Shown here: one piece after another, positions 30,299-42,580 of the stretch
Layout of the letters: each line of letters begins with the position of its first letter
Position numbering within the stretch: position 1 is the stretch's first letter
From: Gracilariopsis chorda
Taxonomy: Eukaryota; Rhodophyta; Florideophyceae; Gracilariales; Gracilariaceae
Assembly: GCA_003194525.1 (NCBI GenBank)
Contig: NBIV01000283.1
Location: 1-64,000 of the forward strand
Reading direction: 5' to 3'
DNA: 64,000 bases
The notes under the pieces: generated by a model
Databases searched by the model: none
Told to the model about the DNA's origin: nothing
Seen by the model: the letters and a program-made list of their open reading frames with translations, nothing else
Program-made: the position numbers and the translations under genes

Positions 30299-33068
30299 CA
30301 GGCCCGTACATGTGACTGACTGACTGCCACCCAATTTTAGGTGAGTAATGACTGACTGACTACCGACCCGGTTTCGAAGTCACTTGATAGTCACATTAGT
30401 ATTACACGTGTGTAAGTGTACACGTATCACAAACCAAGTGCACGCCCAAGCTGGTCGGCACCATCGCCGTTGCTCCCTCCCTGTGCCTAAGCAACGGCAA
30501 CACGCGAAACTGTCGGCTACATACTGCCGTCAACCATCCATTGTCCTTGTGAAACCCACTTCTACCCTCTCCCCCTTCCTGTGAGGATCAACAGCTTCCG
30601 ACTCCCCACAATTGCTATGTCCAACAAGCGTCAGCACGAACGTGGGGGATCCACAGATGAGCAGTTCGGCGAAATAACTGAACGAGCAGTCACTGCAAAG
30701 GAACTTGTGCAGCAGCAGCATGAAAAACAGAAGAAACGTCGCACTGTAGGCGGCGGTCGTGGGTCAAAGTACCAAAACCTCGCTGTGGAGCACCCTTGTT
30801 TCTTCGGTTGAGAACAACGGCAATTCATTTCACCTCTTCTGCAAAGTATGCGACGCCGAGAGAGCCATGAACGGAAATGTCTCGACGAGTAACATTGTCA
30901 AATACTATCGGACAACTCATCGCACTCTCTAAGATGCACTCATGACTTTGGAACGATCAAACACGACAGAAGTCAATATTCGATCCCGTATAGAACGTGA
31001 GAGAAAGCGAACCGTACAACGACGCAGCAACACAAGCATTCCCCTTTTTTTTGGCCCGCGGGCCGGACAAGAAGCACGACACGTTGGAAATGATTCCTCG
31101 AGAAGCTCTCAAGATGTACCAAGCGCCGTATTGCAAGCGATCGCCGTTCTTTTGTTCGCTTGCGCTACAGAAACCACGTTTGAGCGAATGGCTTCCCCTT
31201 TGTTGCAGGGTCTGGTCGACGTTTTTGGAGGGAGGGCGCAGTTCTCCAGCAAGAATCAGGTGAACAAAGTACTTTATGACACGTATACTGCTATTTGCTG
31301 CATATTGAGGCGTTCTGTAACGAATGCTAAGACGGGATCGATCACGGTGGACGGCTGGAGCGCAGCGCTAGGAGCGCCGATTCTGTGCATGACTTGGCAT
31401 TTCATCGATAGCAACTGGAAGATGCCCTGCGTTCCGATTGCCATTCTCAACATGAGCACTGCCGTCAAGACCGACCAGCAAATGAGATGCGTCATCGACG
31501 AAATGCTGGAAAAGAGTCCCATCGTCGGCTCCGACGACATACGTGTGTACACAGCGACAAGCGACAACGAAGCAGCGACTGCCCTCGCGGTGGATCTGCT
31601 CACTAATTTCGTCGGCTCCGTTCGGTACGTCGTGCATACTCTGACATTGGCTGTGAATGACGTCTTTGAAGAAGGAAAGGTGTGGAGCAAGTACTTGCAG
31701 CATGTTAACAAGGTGACAACCTATTTTAATCATCACCAGAAAGCAGCACAGCTGCTCTCTCTCAAGCAACTGGATGAAGGCAACACTCAGGACCGCATAC
31801 AGAGGATGAAGCATGATATACCGACTCGTTGGCACTACCGATTGGCGGCCATGTCCGTTTATTTGTGTCGACTCGGTACAATCAATGCTGTAGTACATCA
31901 GCTAAACATCAGCTCAGAAGACGTTCCCTCACTCACCACCGAACAGCGGGATGTTCTCGCGGAGTGTATTGCAGTTCTGGCTTAGGTACGGCTAGTCGCT
32001 CAGCAACTCGAAGCGGACCGAAAGTTAACAATGTCCCGTGCCCCGCGATTGCTACGGGAGCTATATGAGATGCTTCTGATCATGGCGGGTGACATGCTGC
32101 CAAGTAGTTCTACGGCTATTGAAGGGTCGCTTGGAGGGGCACTACTGGATGAAGAAGACAGTATTCTCGATTTTCATCGTTGCCGTGTCGTCCAAGCTCG
32201 GCTCATGCCAACCGTGAGCGTGACGATGCCTGCCAGATTCGGCTGCGGAAAACGCACCCGAAAGCCCTGGCCATCAAACTATCAGATCGCATCGGACATC
32301 GCCTTGGCAATATTTGGAGAAAAGTTGACGTTGAGTAGTCAATGTGAGCTCCGATTGACGATGAAGCGACTGACCCTGACCACGAGATTCATCGCCCCAG
32401 ACGGGTCTTGCTATTCCACGTCGCAGCTGTTCTCGAGATTAACGAATGCTGTCTCGACTTCATCAAGGCGGACGACTCTGAACGCGAGTCATACTTGAAA
32501 GTTTTACATGGTGCTGTCGTTCGCGAAGCAGCTGAGCTTGACAGCTCTTTCGCAGCCAATTCGCAAGATCTCGAAGTTGTTTTCGGTCTCTTGCACAAGG
32601 GTATGCGTGATACACTTAGTACTGCTGGAAGGAGGGAATCGTCTGCAGCACTGTCTTTCTGGAATGAAGCAAATTATGGGTCTGCTCTCATTAGCCCGGT
32701 GCCCTTCAGTACAATCGCAAGAGCTGCATTGTCCGCCCAGGCCTCCTCCGCTCCAGCAGAACGACTCTTTAGTGATCTCGATCGTGCCGAGGGCAACGAA
32801 GCACAGTCGCTGCTGTCCAGTACCCTCGAAATGACAGAGACGATACGCGTTTATGTTGGAAATGAGCTCAAGGATATTCGTCTGCCCCAGAGCGGTCGCC
32901 TGCATCCCCAAATCGAGGCGTTCAAGCGTTTGGCACACGTTGTGGCGCGTGTGAGACGCAACAATTAGAGATGACTTTGTTGTGACTATAAATGAATGAC
33001 TACGGGTAAAAAAGGGCTGACTATTGACTTAGACAGCCCTGAAAAAAGTAGTCACAAATACGGCCCTG
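30299..33068 (+). mobile_element. hAT DNA transposon with TIRs and target-site duplication
   Basis: A complete element of 2770 bp. The ends CAGGCCCGTACATGTGACT (30299-30317) and the complement of 33050-33068 match at 16 of 19 positions. Perfect 8-bp duplications CTATAACA flank it. The left subterminal region repeats GACTGACTGACT(G/A)CC twice (30313-30370). One transposase gene on plus is inside, broken. Intact duplications and readable ends suggest a fairly young insertion. Confidence 0.93.
30617..32968 (+). pseudogene. hAT transposase with BED zinc finger, broken
   Basis: The start is the ATG at 30617 (MSNKRQHERGG). A BED-type zinc finger follows (C-x2-C at 30840-30851 in LFCKVCDAERAMNGN, then YYRTTH). 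The RNase H-like catalytic part has TVDGWSAALGAPILCMTWHFID near 31350 and ATSDNEAATALAVDLL near 31560. The C-terminal dimerisation block reads SSAPAERLFSDLDRAEG (about 32740-32790). The protein cuts and joins the element ends. I see a phase change near 30797, a stop near 30930, a stop near 31983 and another phase change near 32400, so no full protein can be made unless some of these are introns. Confidence 0.85.
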
Positions 33069-33076
33069 CTATAACA
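33069..33076. repeat. hAT target-site duplication, right copy (CTATAACA)
   Basis: Identical to 30291-30298, directly outside the right terminal inverted repeat. The duplicated site lies 6 bp beyond the stop codon of the pogo-like gene. Confidence 0.95.
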
Positions 33077-33081
33077 TCTCC

Positions 33082-34338
33082 CTAATTCTTGTGAACAGAG
33101 AGGGCAATTTCCAAAGGTTCCAACGGCTCACAATGCGCTGACTGCACCCAAAGTCCGGTACGCTCAAACCCGCTGCAAATATGAGATACCATCAGTGACT
33201 CGGAAAGAGCGATATTCAAGCAATCTGAGATGTCGAACGCATCCCTTACCCCCACTTCTCTACTTATGTAGTGAATGTATCGCTGCAGGTAGGACTTGTA
33301 AGAATCGACGACGTTTACATCAAGAGGCTGCAGGACGTGACTGATATAGGGTGGTAGAGCTACAAATATGACCAGATTATTTCTCAGCAGATCCAATTTT
33401 GGGAACTGCAGGTGATCTGCATAGGTACCTATGACAAGTAGAATGCTTTGGCCACGTCTGGCGTCTTCCGTCTACCTAACGAATTAGTGCGCCTAATCAG
33501 AGAATATTGCGCTATTTACACAAGAAATAGGGCGTTGGAATAGTAAGAATGTGGTAAAAAATCATGAAGGGTCTGCAAACCACCTCTAACATACTTAAAC
33601 TGCCTGCACTTTCACCAGAATACCACTACTGGTTTTCATTTTCTGCCATCGCCCAAGATTACGGGCATTACAGTGACGCGGTCACTGGTACATTTCGTAG
33701 GAACCTACTTATGAATCAGAACAGATCGCCAGCTTTTTCTGCGCACGCTCTTAACCAGTATCTTCGAGATCGAAGCTCCAGACTTGTCGACGTTAAACTC
33801 TGCTTCGTGCTATGGACGCAATACCTTTTTATCAGCCCTTCGACCAGGGCGATATGTCGAGCAACCTTGGCCGGGGTCGAAGCTTCGACCTTCTCCACTT
33901 CTATTATGTGGACCGGTATACACTGGAGACCGCTTTGTGAAATGAACACATCCAGCCATCCTAGGAATTGACGGGCATCGAAAAACCGAATACGATGCTG
34001 TGCTTTTGTACTTATGGACGAAACAAAGGTTTGTACGAAGGCTTATATACCAAGTTTTGTAAGCGCTTTTTGTTATTCTGGAAGCACAGAATGGTTTTGA
34101 GAAACTTATTTTCTTCTCCATCGATTAATGCAGTAGGGTGACCAATACCATAAAGAGAAATGTTCACTTTGGCAGAGCACGTTTGTTTACAGGAAGGATA
34201 CGTAAGTATCCACGCGTGACAGCAGCAGCGAGTACGGACTTTAGAGATGTTCCATGCCGTCTCTAGCTCTCGGAAACTCTTCTGGCATGGAAAGTGTTCC
34301 CAGACAGCCCAGCAAGTTTTATCACGAAAGAAACACAA
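33082..34338 (-). pseudogene. pogo-like (CENP-B type, Tc1/mariner group) transposase, broken
   Basis: Reading leftward, YGIGHPTALIDGEENKFL near 34150 resembles the link before the CENP-B helix-turn-helix. WLDVFISQSGL and a helical segment (STPAKVARHIALVEGLIKRYC) near 33960-33840 resemble the helix-turn-helix itself. The C-terminal DDE part is the clearest: ILLVIGTYADH, then NNLVIFVALPPYISHVLQPLDV and GFERTGLW (33450-33120). The usual D of the LLLDGH block is Ile here, so catalysis should be lost. The phase changes several times between head and tail. It ends with a stop at 33082 next to the hAT insertion. Confidence 0.65.
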
Positions 34339-35769
34339 ATTCGTGCTATCGATGCTTTTCGGAAATGTTGGAAGGGCAGGCTACTTTAATGCGGAGAAAT
34401 GCGTTGGGTTGCGGGTCGATGATGCCTGTGGATGCCAAGGCCGATTCCTTTGATACCATGGACATATTGAAAAGAAAACAAACAGAGAATGATACCAGCA
34501 TAGATTGACTTTAGTGGTGTTCCCGTGTCATTGCGCATCGTAAGGGTAAAAATGATCCTGTAAAGCGCTGACGTTTAGTTATTTTCGCCGGGCAGCAGAC
34601 GGTAGAGGTTTTAGGAGGCGCTTTGCGCCTGTTCTAATCATCGGCTTACCCAATTTGCGCGCACTTGTTTAACATTTTCTGTTCCGACGCTATTTGCATC
34701 ATGTACAAAAACTGGTCTGCGCGTTTGAATGAAAGCAATGTTTGAGGAATATTGAAAGTTAGAGATTGGGTGTGACGATAGCGCGATTTTTGAAATGGCG
34801 CTGGGGTTTGCGTTGACTGTTTTAGTGCGATAGTGTTTCCATGGGGCTTTTCGCCGGAAAGGCATTTCTTTTTTGCCTCATAGAAAAGTTAGACCCCCTC
34901 ATTCCATTAGACTGTAAAGTTGGGAGCTTTTGAGAGCTCAAGACGGTTTGTGCCTACGAGGTTTGCAGAAGAGTTGGTAGGGTTATGGAGATATTATCCT
35001 GCTGGGCAGGGCAAATTGGAACACTGTTCACGTACATCGCTCGTATCTCAGCGGTTATATGTTTATTATAATCCTAAATCTGCTCCAATGAGAGCCCATT
35101 ATTTTTCAAGACAGGGTGCTAAGTTTGGCAGTTAAACTTTGCACCACGACCGAAAAACTGGCTGGGCACTCATTATTCCTCTAAATCCATTTTATTTGGA
35201 GACCTTGGGGAAAATAGAACGTTGCTTTCGTTCGAAACCAAAGTCTAACACTTCCAGCATGTTTCATCCATCACCAACTGGTCGCCCACAGACTCCTAAA
35301 AACCCATATGATGGCTCTCCAGTGCATGGGTATCATTAACTTGCAACCTTTACAAGCTTCTTGCACGCACTGCGTCTGCTTTCTGGTCATCACTTGAACC
35401 AATTGTGAAGACGTCTAAGCCAAGATTTTCAGCAGTTCCAGACCTGTTTGGCATACAAAAAGAAGAAAACCGACTTTGGCTAGGTTCAAAGTCCCTAATG
35501 GGTACAGTAGCCATCGCTGGGTCAAGTATTTGCACACGCACCCCAACAAACCTATCTGTCCCACCCAAACTGTGACTTCTCTCAGATCGGCCATCTTGAC
35601 TTCTGTCGAAGAAATCAACTTCAACCTTCCTTTTTTTTCCTGCGTTCTTCCTTTGAAAAGCAGAACAATTGATCATTCGTTACTATTGCGCTCTGAGACA
35701 TCCCCATCTGGCCCTTGGGACCTATTCATCTTTCGTTGAGCTACTAAAGCCTTTTTCGTTGCAGCGCTT
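34339..35769. other. Spacer between two pogo-like relics, no supported gene
   Basis: Short frames occur on both strands (for example 34920-35135 and 35139-35339 plus, 35676-35350 minus), none with a recognisable motif. Element ends of the two pogo-like copies should lie here but were not identified. Confidence 0.4.
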
Positions 35770-37250
35770 TCAGCTTTTCGCCACAATGCTTCCGCCAGCT
35801 TCAGATGTCTTATTAGGGCGTTCAGGGGCCAGCTTTTGCTTCCATTCCGCACCTTCCTGTTTCTTCTTCTGCTTACGTACTGCAATATCCTGCTTTTCTC
35901 TTTCTTTTATTTTTTTCTGCTCTATGGTTTCCTTTTCTTCTTCTTCGCGGCACTTGATTAGCTCACCATAAATCAAGTATGCAGGTGGTGCCCCACGACT
36001 GATGGTTGTACGGTCAAAGTGCCCAATCGGGTACCTTCAAAAACTTTTCTTCGTTGGTGTGCGTCTCTCAATAATATCTTTTGTTCTCTGTTGGCCCTGC
36101 TCGAATATCTGTCGAATAGCCTGAAGTCTATTTTGCTTTGACAGAGGCAGGCTAACAATGGACATAACATCATCCAAATCACAAGTATCCGCCGGTCTTT
36201 TCGAACTCAGTTTACGTTCAACTACCTGAGGTTGCTGACCGGACCATTTCTGTTCTGCCCACTTTAGGAGTCTGAAGTTCATCGACCACAACCCGCAAGA
36301 ATGAAATTCCTTTTGAACTACAGCCTTGGAAAAAATGCCGTAACCCGCAACCCCGAGTTTTAATTTTGTACGCAAATCATCATAATCTATATGGAATTGA
36401 GTACTAATGTATTCGAAGGTTTTGTGGACAAAAGTTTTGAAACTTCTGCTAGTAGACTGAATGCAAACTTCCAAGAAATGAGATGTGTGTGCGAGACCAT
36501 GAAAGACTTCTATATTTATCTCTTTGGATTTGAACAACCAGTCATGGAAATTCTGCGACTGATGTCCATTCAGCGCCAAGCACATTTTTCTACCCCTTAC
36601 GATTTGTGCAGCGTGGCGAGTAATATGATCAGTAACGAACGGAATTGCAGCTTTGGTCATGGACCCATTTTCGGTGCTTATGATGAATGAATCCTTTGGA
36701 AACCAGTTTTCGCCTGTTAGTTAATGTGGAAGACCAAGTTGGTCTTTGAACGATTCTACTGGCAGCGTTTTAAATCATTTTTTCATTATATAATGACCTG
36801 CAAATATAAAAAAAAATGGTGGCAGTACATGTACAGATGCAAAGGCAATAATCACAGCCGTGCCATGTTTGTTTTGGTTGTCGAACGATATATTGAATCC
36901 TCCGTGGTGCGTCGTTTCTGAAACAAAACCTTCCTTTTCAGTTTCAATCATGTTGATGCTAACCTCTGTTTCGTCCATATTCCAAACTAAATTAGGATAA
37001 TCAAAGTTACAAGGATTATGTGTTATGTGCTGCACAAAAGTTCAAAGCATCGACGATTTTTTTTGACATGTTCAGAGTTTTCAGCGGCCAGATTGGCACT
37101 TTCTTTGGGTTTGGTCTTACGCTGAGTGACATCACAATGGCTTTATCTGAAGCACCGAAGGCAATCATCAGACAGTTAGTTTGTCGGAAACCCAGCCCCT
37201 CTATCGTCTGCTTTTTCTGCGGCCATTGATTTCAGCATTGAAGTCGCTAC
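35770..37250 (-). pseudogene. Second pogo-like (CENP-B type) transposase, broken
   Basis: Reading leftward, GFRQTNCLMIAFGASDKA (about 37180) and NMSKKIVDALNF resemble the DNA-binding to catalytic link. LVWNMDETEVS (about 36980) is the first catalytic block. TENGSMTKAAIPFVTDHI precedes LALNGHQSQ (about 36580), where the second catalytic Asp is Asn. HTSHFLEVCIQSTSRSFKTF corresponds to the HTSHLLQPLDVGVF block but has lost its Asp. The tail (35976-35770) is a Lys/Glu coiled coil, usual at the end of these transposases. At least two stops interrupt the catalytic part. It differs from its neighbour at 33082-34338, so the two are separate families or old copies. Confidence 0.72.
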
Positions 37251-38339
37251 GGTGAGTCCAGATCCTTCCTACATGCAGGATATCATCATTCTCTCCTCGC
37301 ACTAATTGGGTATAATTTTTTTCTGGCACTTTACTTCATGCAAAGAATTGTCATATTATACGTCGTGTTTGATAGCATCATTCATGTTTTCCTTCAAACC
37401 GGAAAGAGTTCCAAGAGAGAGCTTAGCAGCTGACGAAAAGTATCGGAATGAATGATATTGCTGTAGTAAACGTAACAGTACAGAACTTAGAGCTATCATT
37501 TATTTCTCTTGGTCTTCGCCACGTTTGTGTTCAGAGGGTAATGTCTCATTGAAGGCGTCAAAGTTGAGGCAAGGTTGTTGGTTTCACTATGGGACATGGT
37601 GCAACTCGGTTGGATGTTGCATCGTAGTACTGAAGGTTCTAGCGCTTTTTGACGCTTCGTCGTTTGAATCCATCCAATGATGTATAAGCTCGTTAGTGAT
37701 TGCTTTGGTGCAATGCCCCGAGGCGGGAGCTGGCTCACATGTTCGAAATCCTCCTATATAGGGTAGCGCAGCGATAAAACCACTTGTGGTGAGCGCACAA
37801 AGCCGGGTGTAAAGCCGGGACTCACCGTCACGACAAGCGTACAGGTGTAAGAACCAAGAAGACCGAGCAGTCGAAAGCGGGAAAATGTGGCGACACACCA
37901 GTGGTGGGTGACGCACAAGGGAGGCATGGTATCCACACGAGTGGGGCGGTGGTGAACCAGGCAACGGTAATCAACAATGCTCGCAGTACAGCGACATCTG
38001 TATACGGGGGAAACCAGCAATAGCCGCGGTAAAAGAGCGCACAGAAACAAACACAATAGTGGTAAAATTGTGCTGAAAACTCCACGAGGTGGGTAACTAC
38101 GCCTGAAATAGATGGCGTCTCTCCGGATGGAGGAAAACACTCAACAGGGGTCCTGAGCCAGAGCCGACACTCGCGTCCTGCGTTTACTTTGACGCGAGCG
38201 ACCGGAGCTCACACACATAAGTAATGGTGGTCGGCACCCTGATATTACAGTGAAATTAACTAGTAATATCTCTAAAGGGGCGTCTAGTACTACACACGTG
38301 TGGCACATGCCAACAATGCTGTGCACTACACTTTCAACC
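37251..38339. other. Non-coding stretch, possible solo LTR on minus
   Basis: No convincing gene. On the minus strand the sequence from about 38315 begins TGTTGGCATGTGCCACACGTGTG and has the feel of an LTR start, but no partner was found. The overlapping minus-strand frames at 38140-37587 are very rich in Cys, Leu and Pro and look like chance frames. Confidence 0.3.
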
Positions 38340-38960
38340 CAGATTAGGACCCTTTCAACGGAAACTGAACAGTTGTAGCTGCCCCGAGAATGGAAGCTGC
38401 AACTCGAGTTTTGGTCTTAACAGCTGCCAATACAAATGGCTCGTATCCCAATTCCAAATCTACGCCAAGATCTGCTTCCCAATCTCGAAATTATTCCCTG
38501 TGAAGAACGGCAACACCATCAGGGAAGCAATACAAGTATTGCGCGTCCTTCACTGCGACCATTCCGATCTCGAAAATCTCTTTGACAAAAGTCTTAGCTG
38601 TTCGCGCGCTTAATACAGCTTGCTCATTAATTGTGCCTCTCATCATGGGTTCCGTTGAAACCTTCGACCTAAACCAGTCACTCTAAAATAACTCAAACCA
38701 GCTCTCTACATCTCTTTCCTCGCCAGAATTGCCACCCTCCAACCCCAGCTTTTCGTTTACTTCCACCAGGCATACTAAGACTTGTTCTGCATTGATTCCG
38801 GTGACGCGAAGTTGTCGCAATACGAACCAGTCAGCGCATCGCTTACCAACTGTGAGTGGTTCACAATTCACCAGTATCACATTCTAGGTTAGCTCCTTAA
38901 GTTTCCGGTAGCTGCCCTCCTGTCCTCTGATTTAGTGAAACAGAGCTTTTGTGAATTCAA
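38340..38960 (-). pseudogene. YqaJ/lambda-exonuclease-like nuclease segment, broken
   Basis: One minus-strand phase reads CEPLTVGKRCADWFVLRQLRVTG, MMRGTINEQAVL, FEIGMVAVKDAQYLYCFPDG and VLAAVKTKTRVA, in that order. This matches the YqaJ viral-recombinase plan: an N-terminal W-x3-R ... (I/V)TG block, G-x3-E (E at 38623-38625), PDG (D at 38518-38520) and (V/E)-x-K. The usual E-x-K is replaced by A-V-K at about 38416-38424, so the active site is incomplete. At least three stops interrupt the phase (near 38913, 38683 and 38491). It lies on the same strand as the PiggyBac-like relic, directly after it, suggesting one gene or one element. Confidence 0.6.
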
Positions 38961-39206
38961 CGCTGGGTTTGGAAACTGTCACCCAGTGTTCAAACTTCCT
39001 TGAATACTTTTTGGCACAGTGTAAATGACCCAAAGCACTTTATAGCACTTGCCTGTGCCACGCTACCTAACAGCAACAGCTGCAAGCTTGGAATTTCCCA
39101 CAAGACGGCTCAATCCGGCCCCCAATGTTTTTATTGCAACGAAACACGCTCGCCTCAAAGATGGTCTGTCGTCAATAACGAACTCTTTCAGGAGGTCGAG
39201 GACTTG

Positions 39207-40943
39207 CTACGTGTCTGGGGCAAGAACCGACGCAGCAGCTGTTGCAACACCTGAGGAGAGATTTTTACCACTTTCAATCCTCGCACCTGCGGACTGCACG
39301 CTCGTCTCAACGTTAGCCACCCTTGTCTCCGCGGTCGAATGCCCCATGGAATCTCCCAAAATTTCTCCTGGTGCTTCTCCCTCTCTCTCAGGTGCAGCAT
39401 GTTGCTCGTCACCACATGTATGGTCCATAAACGACGCACCGACAAACAGATGCACCCTCAAAAGGTGGTCGGACATAACCAACCTCGACGCCACTCCAAA
39501 ATCAGAAAGCAACTCCTTAAAAGCCCCATTTCCGTACCCTCTGTCCGCGGTAACGATGCAAGTGTTCAGAGACTCCTCTCCACGGCCATCTAGCAAAAAG
39601 GAGAGAAGCCTCCTGACAGATTCCACATGAGCCTCGCCCCGAAGCCTATCTTATACCGAAAACAACGCGAAAAATGATGTCAGCTACGGCGTCAGCAGGT
39701 TGTTCTTCTCTGTCATCCTTTCTACAATTCAGTGTCTCTTGACTTTCCGCTGCCCTGTGCCAAAGAAGTTATCATCAAGAGTTTCGAGGAGCTGCAGCCG
39801 CGTGAAGAATACTTTCCGTGTGTCCCTGAACGCCAGGTTTTTAAATTCGGCCAATTGTCTTGTTTAGTCACGTTGTGCGATCCAAGTGAGATTGCCTTCA
39901 TTGCCCCTTCATATGTGAGAGTGTGTCTTCATCTTGTCTGACATGAACTTCATACTTTGCAGAGACAACGGAATGTGCCCAAACTGTCGAAGCGTGTAAA
40001 TTGTCCTTTCAAATCGAAAACCGGTCGTTTGGGACAGCAATATCACGGAAAAGTAACGGTACATGTCACTCAGATTAATCGTGCTTTGAAACAACTCCTT
40101 GTGCACAATAAACTCTTTTACCCATTGTATAAGCTGGGTAAGAAGACTGTCAATAAAAAATACCAAAGCACCAGCCCTTGTTGGAGAGATACCACGGACA
40201 TTGCACTGCACTTCCCATTTTCTCACAGCATTCGAACAGAACATTTGCGCCCAATCTTCCATCATTTCTCGAGTTAAATCCTTTTCCATGACCATAGTGC
40301 TAAACGATGAAACTCTTTAAGACCAACCGTGAGTTGGATCTGACCCGCGCCATGACCACTCACCTCTTTTCTTGCCTCTTTCAACTCTCTTCGAAGACAA
40401 ACCACCATTACCAGTAAAATTAGTTTTTGTTCTCCTGCCTCTTTCTTGAACCAATGTGTTCAGACCATCTCTCCTTCCCTGTATCCCCCTTACACCACCA
40501 TTTCTTTTGGTACTTCTTTTTTGTTGAGACACTGCCAGGAGCAGAAAACTAGTCAGCAAGTGAGCGCCAGAGATGTCGGTTGAAGTGGCATTGACTCGCT
40601 GCCGCGGCGGTGTTGTTTTGCTGTAGGCGTTTGGGCACCTGCCATTTTGTTGTGTTGAGGGCGTAGAAGTAGGGTAGTTGGTAGCAGCAGCCACTGTTGG
40701 AAGGTGCGGAGGGGTTGAGGGACTTTGGGGTGGAGTAGTGATTGCAAACTCAAACGAAAAAAGACGTTGTGAATGGTGGAGCGAGATTCGTCCATCATGA
40801 AAGGTGCCTTGTGCGCAACAATGGATTGGTCCGGTTCTAAATATTGCTTTTTTGATATTGAACGTCGAGATTGTTCCTGACGATCCGCTGATTACAGTCG
40901 TCAGGCTCAGTGCGTAATCCAAAGAACTGTAAGATTGGATCAC
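39207..40943 (-). pseudogene. PiggyBac-like DDE transposase, broken
   Basis: One reading phase runs the whole length with about five stops. The head (40943-40317) is Pro/Ser-rich then strongly basic. Next, NLSDMYRYFSVILLSQTTGF with FERTIYTLRQFG (about 40110-39970) matches the helical N-terminal part. The first catalytic block is LLETLDDNFFGT (Asp codon 39774-39776). RGE-x-HVESVRRLL leads to IVTADRGYGNGAF (Asp codon 39543-39545), the best-conserved PiggyBac-like block, and then HLFVGASF. Because phase is kept, decay seems to be by substitution. The family excises precisely at TTAA sites; I did not locate the element's ends. Confidence 0.65.
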
Positions 40944-40959
40944 AGCCGTTAAGATTGCC

Positions 40960-42580
40960 TTTTAAACGGCTCCTTTGATCGATATGTCCATCAAGGGTGC
41001 AGTTTGGCCAAAGAGGGCAAAAATTTGATGAAGATCGATTTATCGATCAACAGCGGCATTAGGGATATGAAACGACAAATTACAGTTAAACCTGAGAGTT
41101 GGTTTCCGAGCAGTTAGTGTCTATTCCACCGGCTATCTGATCTCATATAGAGCCAAATCGTCTCTTCAAAAATAACTAAAACCATTTGCTGCTTAATTGT
41201 TCAAATTCAGGCCATAGAACATGACTTTGGTTCTAAAAAGATATAACCATATTTCCTGTTTCTCCTTACAATAATCCTCATAAAGCTAATAAAACACAGC
41301 TTAAAGGTTTTTACTTTGAAATTACATGTCTTTTGTTTACTTGCTTAGGAAGCCAATGAGCAATTTACTGTTGCTCTGAAAGACGAGAAAAACACGTTAT
41401 CTCTCCCGTTTGTCTAGTGACCATACCTCAAAGAACATTGACGTAGGCTCGATCTCTCAAGATTATGTTCAAGCTATGCAGAGCGTGTGGATCGAATTAA
41501 GTACTAGAGTACATAGGTTCAGAACATGTCCTCATATGAGGATAATTGTCGAATAGACACTCGTATGCAAAGTATAGCAGTGCCTGGTGTCCTTGAAATA
41601 GTGCCATTGATATCGAAGGTCTCTTCATCGTTGTTGGTGCTGACAATCGCAGTTATCGATCAGTCACTATCTTTTGTAGATTTGCAAGAAGTGTTAGCTA
41701 ATGACGTCATCTTTATTACTGACAATCAATATTTGTCGCATTCTTGTTGGTGTTTCGTGCCAGTATTCCCTCCTGTGCCAGCTAGGTAACGTAAAGGATG
41801 AATTCGAATATGGAGGTTGAGTACGCTTCAGAATATCATAACAGGTTCTGTTCCTGATATACGAACTCTTGTTCCGAATTTTCAGAACCGGATTCTTTTT
41901 TCTGAGATCCTCGTTCCGAACTGACGGCAAACTGTTGCACACCGCAATTACCAGAAGCTCTCGAGTTTTCCTTGCAGCCCTGGCAGTGACTACACGAAAA
42001 CGTTAACCTGATCAAAGGTGTTCGGTTAAGATGCGCCCCTGCCAAAAAACGGAAAAGGGAAATGTTCTGGATGGAGGTTTACCGAGCAGGGAGATTTCCT
42101 GAACGTGAATTCATAGGACAGAGACAAGACAAAGCTCGCAACTCCGCAACGCCTCGCAAACGGCAAGAGCATAGGGCACATCTCTCTGGGTTCCCTCTAC
42201 CTCCGTGCTGCGCGCTCCAAGGAGGTAGAGTATGTATTTTTTAGGTCGCCACTCAACCTTAATAATCGCACAGAAGGAAGTAGGTTCAATCAGAATCACT
42301 TTCTGTGTAACTAAGAAGCATCTCAGCCTCTCAATTCTACTACACAGTGTGACACATACACGTGTACACTGTCATGCCAAGCCGCGACCCTGGCATCTCC
42401 TGCGCTCCTCCTGGCGCGGAGGTGCAAGCGAGCCTTTGAGGGGCTCTACCAAAAACAAATAAAGAAGCGCCAGCACGACGCTGGCGTGGGGAGCGGACAG
42501 CGAACGGAAGACGGCGGAATTACGTCCCTCTCGGTCCGCCGCGTTTTCGCCTCTGACAATCCAACCCTCCAAACCCAGCG
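40960..42580. other. Spacer and copia leader, no supported gene
   Basis: A plus-strand frame with ATG at 41526-41789 (87 codons) is hydrophobic and unrecognised. The stretch at about 42350-42560 has TGTGACACATACACGTGTACAC followed by AATAAA (near 42459) and is a candidate 5' LTR and leader for the copia-type element, without a proven second copy. Confidence 0.35.

Noticed and set aside
32504-32938. Minus-strand 144-codon frame
   Set aside because: It lies opposite the clear hAT C-terminal dimerisation region and shows no family motif.
37587-38140. Membrane protein gene on minus
   Set aside because: The three overlapping frames are hydrophobic because of pyrimidine-rich DNA, with no conserved pattern, and they lie in a likely LTR-derived region.
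41694-42045. CXXC-type zinc finger on minus (CSHCQGCKENSRASGNCG)
   Set aside because: Spacing of the cysteines does not hold, the rest of the domain is missing, and the phase changes within it.
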